A DNA stretch of 7,045 bases from Chloroflexota bacterium (GTDB lineage Bacteria > Chloroflexota > Chloroflexia > JAMDCE01): the NCBI GenBank assembly GCA_023489135.1, contig JAMDCE010000331.1, positions 1-7,045 on the forward strand, written 5' to 3'. Below the pieces are notes generated by a model. That model had not been told where the DNA came from and did no database searches. It saw only the letters and a list, made by a program, of their open reading frames with translations. Both the position numbers and the translations under genes were made by a program. Below, piece after piece: positions 4,377 to 7,045 of the stretch. Within the stretch, counting starts at the first letter, position 1, and each line of letters begins with the position of its first letter.

Positions 4377-6665
4377 CTACGCCCGCGCTCCCTCTTTCTC
4401 TTTAAGCGCGCGTAGAACCTTCTCCGGCGTGATGGGTAGATCTTTGATCCGCACCCCTACCGCCCGGTACACGGCGTTGGCGATAGCCGGAGCCGTAGCA
4501 ACCAGCCCGGGCTCGCCTACCCCCTTGGCTCCGAAGGGCCCTGTAGGGTCGTAGTCTTCCACAATGATCGGCTCGATAGGTGGAACGTCAGCGGCCGTGG
4601 GGAGTTTGTAGTCGATCAGGCTGGGATTGAGCGTTTTGCCCCCGTCGAAAAGAATCTCCTCGCTCAAAGCATAGCCCAGACCGATGGTCAGTCCACCCTC
4701 AATCTGGCCCTCAATATTCAGAGGGTTTATGGCCGTACCCACATCGTGTGCCGCCACCATGTTCACCACTTTAACCTGACCGGTGTCCCGGTCCACCTCA
4801 ACCTCGGCGACCTGAGTGCCGTAGATGTGGGTCGGCCAAAGCGCCGTGGCCACACCCGCCATGATGCTGGGATCCCGTGAAGGTTCCTCGGGATAGAATG
4901 AGCCCCGGCCCAGGATCGGTCCACCCTTATGGTAGTGTGCATCAAAGGATACTTCCCGCACCGATACCCCTCTGTCTGGCGCTCCCTTCACGCTGATAAT
5001 CGCGTCGACGATCTCTAAGTCTTCAACCCTGGCCTCCAGGCGCTCCGCCGCCATCTCCAGCAACTGTTTCTTGGCGTCGGTGGCGGCTATCTTCACCGCA
5101 TTGCCCACGTTGTAGGTGGTCCGGCTGGCCACTGTGGCCCAGTCATAGGCGGTGGCATCTGTGTCGCCCATGACCATGCCAATGTGCTCCAGCGGCACTC
5201 CCAGTTCCTCGGCCGCAATTTGCGCCAGAATCGTCTGCTGCCCCCCACCAATCTCAATGGCCCCGGTCAGGACCAATACCGTTCCGTCCTCGTTGATCTT
5301 GAGGAACGCGGCCGAGGCCAGGATCCCGGCGGTGTGTTCCAGGCAGGCAAAGCCAATGGCTCGATCCGCTTTGGTCGGAGGCTTACCCCATCCGGCCCGT
5401 TCCGTCGCTTTGGTGAGGCAGTCTCGTATTCCCACACTGTGAAGCACTTGACCGGTGACGATAGAGTCGCCCCTGGAAACCAGATTCTTGAGCCGAAACT
5501 CCACCGGATCCATTCCTAGCTTCTCGGCGGCGACGTCTAGAAGGGATTCTCGAGCAAAGCTGACTTGGGGGTTACCATAGCCGCGAAAAGCCCCGGCTAC
5601 CGTCTTGTTGGTATAGACACACCTAGAAACGATGTTTACGTTGGGCACCTTGTATGGCCCTCTGACCCGAATGGCGCCAAAGTCGGTGACGCCTGGCCCT
5701 TCGTGAGCATAAGCACCACCGTCATAGACGATATCGGCCTCCAGGGCCTGAAAGACACCCTCCTGTCCCACTCCCAATTTCAGATGGGTCGTGCAGGCGT
5801 GCCGGGGATTCGTTCCTATCAGCTCCTCTTCTCTGGTCAGGGCTATCTTGACCGGCTTCTTCGCCTTTCGAGCCAGAAGGGCCGCGAAGGGTTCGATCAA
5901 TGGATCCATCTTGCCGCCAAACCCACCGCCGACCCGAGGAGCGATGCACCTGATCTTGGTCATGGGCATCTGCAGGGCCACTGCAAGCAGGCCGATGGTC
6001 GTGTAGACCGACTGCGTGCTCGTCCAGACGGTCAGCCTGCCCGACGCGTCGAAGACGGCGACAACCACCCTAGGCTCCATATAGGACTGGTGAACGCTTT
6101 GCGTCTTGAAGGTATCCTCAACGACAAGGTAAGAATCGGCAAAGGCTTTGTCCACGTCGCCGTGGTAAAACTTAGTGGTCGAGCAGACATTCCCGTGCTT
6201 CAGCATTGGATAGAGAGACTCATAATTGTCCAAATCCTCGTGAACCGCCGGGGCACCGGAACGCAGAGCCTCAAAGGGATCGAAGACCGCCGGCAACTCC
6301 TCGTAATTCACCTGGATTAGGTCCAGAGCCTCTTCGGCCGTATCCAGATCTGTGGCGGCTACGGCGGCGACCTCTTCGCCTAGGAACCTCACTTTGTTCC
6401 GCGCGAAAACCGTTTGGTCCCTTAGCCACGGCCCGTAGTTCACCTCCGGGGCGTCCTTAGCCGTGACCACCGCCCTGACCCCCGGTAATTCCTCGGCCCG
6501 GCTGGTGTCTATGCTCAGGATGCGGGCATGTGGGTAGCGACTTCGAAGGATCTTCCCGTGCAGCATGTTTGGGAGGACGATATCATCGGTGAAAACGGCC
6601 ACACCGGTCGCTTTCTCCAGTCCGTCCACACGCGGCATTCTCTTGCCTATTACGGAATAGCCCAT
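4377..6665 (-). CDS. Molybdenum hydroxylase large subunit (xanthine dehydrogenase/CoxL family)
   Basis: Molybdopterin-binding catalytic subunit of a cytoplasmic hydroxylase, 762 residues, full length for the CoxL/XdhA family. The N-terminal part (GKRMPRVDGLEKATGVAVFTDD... to about 125) is the aldehyde oxidase/xanthine dehydrogenase a/b hammerhead domain; the rest binds the cofactor. Key residues: Gln218 in STQ, VGGGFGGK (245-252), Arg361 in AFRGYG (359-364), GGGQQT (473-478), and the catalytic base Glu718 in GAKGVGEPG. AFRGYG, not AYxCSFR, argues against form I CO dehydrogenase; Met253 stands where bovine xanthine dehydrogenase has the substrate-binding Glu802, so purine is unlikely. Arg361 matches bovine Arg880. 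Aldehyde, heterocycle or acyl-type substrates remain possible. The start is the ATG at 6665 (AAGGAG 9 bases upstream); the upstream GTG at 6722 lacks a ribosome-binding site. It follows its [2Fe-2S] partner by 117 bp. No FAD subunit is in the window. Confidence 0.96.
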   Translation of the reverse strand: MGYSVIGKRMPRVDGLEKATGVAVFTDDIVLPNMLHGKILRSRYPHARILSIDTSRAEELPGVRAVVTAKDAPEVNYGPWLRDQTVFARNKVRFLGEEVAAVAATDLDTAEEALDLIQVNYEELPAVFDPFEALRSGAPAVHEDLDNYESLYPMLKHGNVCSTTKFYHGDVDKAFADSYLVVEDTFKTQSVHQSYMEPRVVVAVFDASGRLTVWTSTQSVYTTIGLLAVALQMPMTKIRCIAPRVGGGFGGKMDPLIEPFAALLARKAKKPVKIALTREEELIGTNPRHACTTHLKLGVGQEGVFQALEADIVYDGGAYAHEGPGVTDFGAIRVRGPYKVPNVNIVSRCVYTNKTVAGAFRGYGNPQVSFARESLLDVAAEKLGMDPVEFRLKNLVSRGDSIVTGQVLHSVGIRDCLTKATERAGWGKPPTKADRAIGFACLEHTAGILASAAFLKINEDGTVLVLTGAIEIGGGQQTILAQIAAEELGVPLEHIGMVMGDTDATAYDWATVASRTTYNVGNAVKIAATDAKKQLLEMAAERLEARVEDLEIVDAIISVKGAPDRGVSVREVSFDAHYHKGGPILGRGSFYPEEPSRDPSIMAGVATALWPTHIYGTQVAEVEVDRDTGQVKVVNMVAAHDVGTAINPLNIEGQIEGGLTIGLGYALSEEILFDGGKTLNPSLIDYKLPTAADVPPIEPIIVEDYDPTGPFGAKGVGEPGLVATAPAIANAVYRAVGVRIKDLPITPEKVLRALKEKEGARA

Positions 6666-6674
6666 CTTCTCTTG

Positions 6675-6680
6675 CTCCTT
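6675..6680 (-). promoter_or_regulatory. Ribosome-binding site deciding the large-subunit start
   Basis: AAGGAG on the minus strand, 9 bases before the ATG at 6665. It supports this start over the GTG at 6722; from here the protein begins MGYSVIGKRMPRVDG, as related large subunits do. Confidence 0.7.
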
Positions 6681-6782
6681 CCTGCAGAGGCTAGCCTTCC
6701 CGGTTTGAACTTCGTACCCCACCAGAGAAGGTGCCCTAACGCCGGAACTCCCTTGTTGCGTGCGAAATGACGGGTTTCGAAC

Positions 6783-7045
6783 CTAAAGGCTCTGTTCTGC
6801 CACTGCCTTTATCGCCTCGACGATTTTCGCGTAGCCGGTGCAGCGGCAGAGATTCCCCATCAGGGCTCGCCTGACTTCCGACTCTGTCGGCATCGGGTTC
6901 TCATCTAGAAGTACCTTCGCCGAGAGCAACATCCCAGGAGTACAGAAACCGCACTGGATGGCGCCGTACTCGATGAAGGCTTCTTGTATGGGATGCAGCT
7001 TTTCCCCCTCCGCCAGCCCTTCAATAGTCAATATGTCTTTTCCGT
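6783..7045 (-). CDS. Molybdenum hydroxylase [2Fe-2S] subunit (CoxS/XdhC-like small subunit), C-terminal half
   Basis: The 86 residues visible are the C-terminal, all-helical domain that binds the inner [2Fe-2S] cluster next to the molybdenum cofactor. Ligands are all present: Cys31 and Cys34 in QCGFCTPG, and Cys66 and Cys68 in NLCRCTGY (numbering from the window edge). The stretch LTIEGLAEGEKLHPIQEAFIEYGAIQ before them is the linker typical of the family, so the frame continues past the edge and the TTG at 7031 is an internal Leu codon, not a start. Usual length is about 155-165 residues, so the plant-ferredoxin-like N-terminal domain is missing only because the window ends. It passes electrons from the Mo centre to an FAD subunit, which is not in view. 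It is immediately upstream of the large subunit in the same direction. Confidence 0.96.
   Translation of the reverse strand, partial: GKDILTIEGLAEGEKLHPIQEAFIEYGAIQCGFCTPGMLLSAKVLLDENPMPTESEVRRALMGNLCRCTGYAKIVEAIKAVAEQSL

Noticed and set aside
4240..4554. A 104-codon plus-strand open frame running from the gap into the end of the large-subunit gene.
   Set aside because: It begins in the inverted repeat, spans the palindrome, and overlaps a conserved C-terminus on the other strand; nothing in it looks like a protein family.
5565..6320. A 251-codon open frame on the plus strand opposite the large-subunit gene.
   Set aside because: It lies wholly inside a well-supported minus-strand gene, reads as low-quality protein with no recognisable motif, and is explained by codon bias of the real gene.
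6767..6782. GGTTCGAAACCC on the minus strand resembles a tRNA T-arm.
   Set aside because: The T-stem does not continue properly and no acceptor, D or anticodon arm can be built around it in the 117-bp gap.

Overview
The window is a compact bacterial gene block. Every gene I can support lies on the minus strand, so transcription runs from high to low coordinates. Base composition is moderately GC-rich, and starts are ATG or GTG behind Shine-Dalgarno sites. Two of the three larger gaps carry short repeats of the GTTGGAA/GTTCCAACCTTCCAAC kind, and one also has an ACCGCGGAG...CGCAGA inverted repeat. From memory such repeats are common in Chloroflexota (Anaerolineae-like) genomes. That taxonomic guess is inference; no marker gene is present.

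Layout in the direction of transcription. (1) 7045-6783: C-terminal half of a [2Fe-2S] subunit of a molybdenum hydroxylase, cut by the window edge. (2) 6665-4377: the large molybdopterin-binding subunit, complete. (3) 4376-4103: a 274-bp gap with a 24-bp perfect palindrome, a ~120-bp imperfect inverted repeat and a G-run cluster. (4) 4102-3650: CoxG-type SRPBCC protein. (5) 3653-3321: small EthD-type alpha/beta-barrel protein, overlapping gene 4 by an ATGA. (6) 3319-2357 and (7) 2316-1474: two permeases of a CUT1 (sugar/glycerol-phosphate type) ABC importer. (8) 1473-1332: a 142-bp gap with a hairpin of the same repeat family. (9) 1331-237: complete MalK/UgpC-type ATPase. (10) 205-1: start of a second, paralogous ATPase that runs off the window.

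Working model (inference): a Mo-hydroxylase oxidises a small organic substrate in the cytoplasm, CoxG supports its maturation or electron transfer to the membrane, the EthD protein acts in the same pathway, and the ABC importer brings in the substrate. The large subunit has AFRGYG rather than the AYxCSFR loop of form I CO dehydrogenase, and Met where xanthine dehydrogenase has a purine-binding Glu. So neither CO nor xanthine is the likely substrate, and the true one cannot be read from the sequence. The solute-binding protein of the importer and the FAD subunit of the hydroxylase are not in this window.

Apart from the gaps at 1332-1473, 4103-4376 and 6666-6782 (117 bp, where I see only the ribosome-binding site of the large-subunit gene), spacing is 0-40 bp and consistent with operons.
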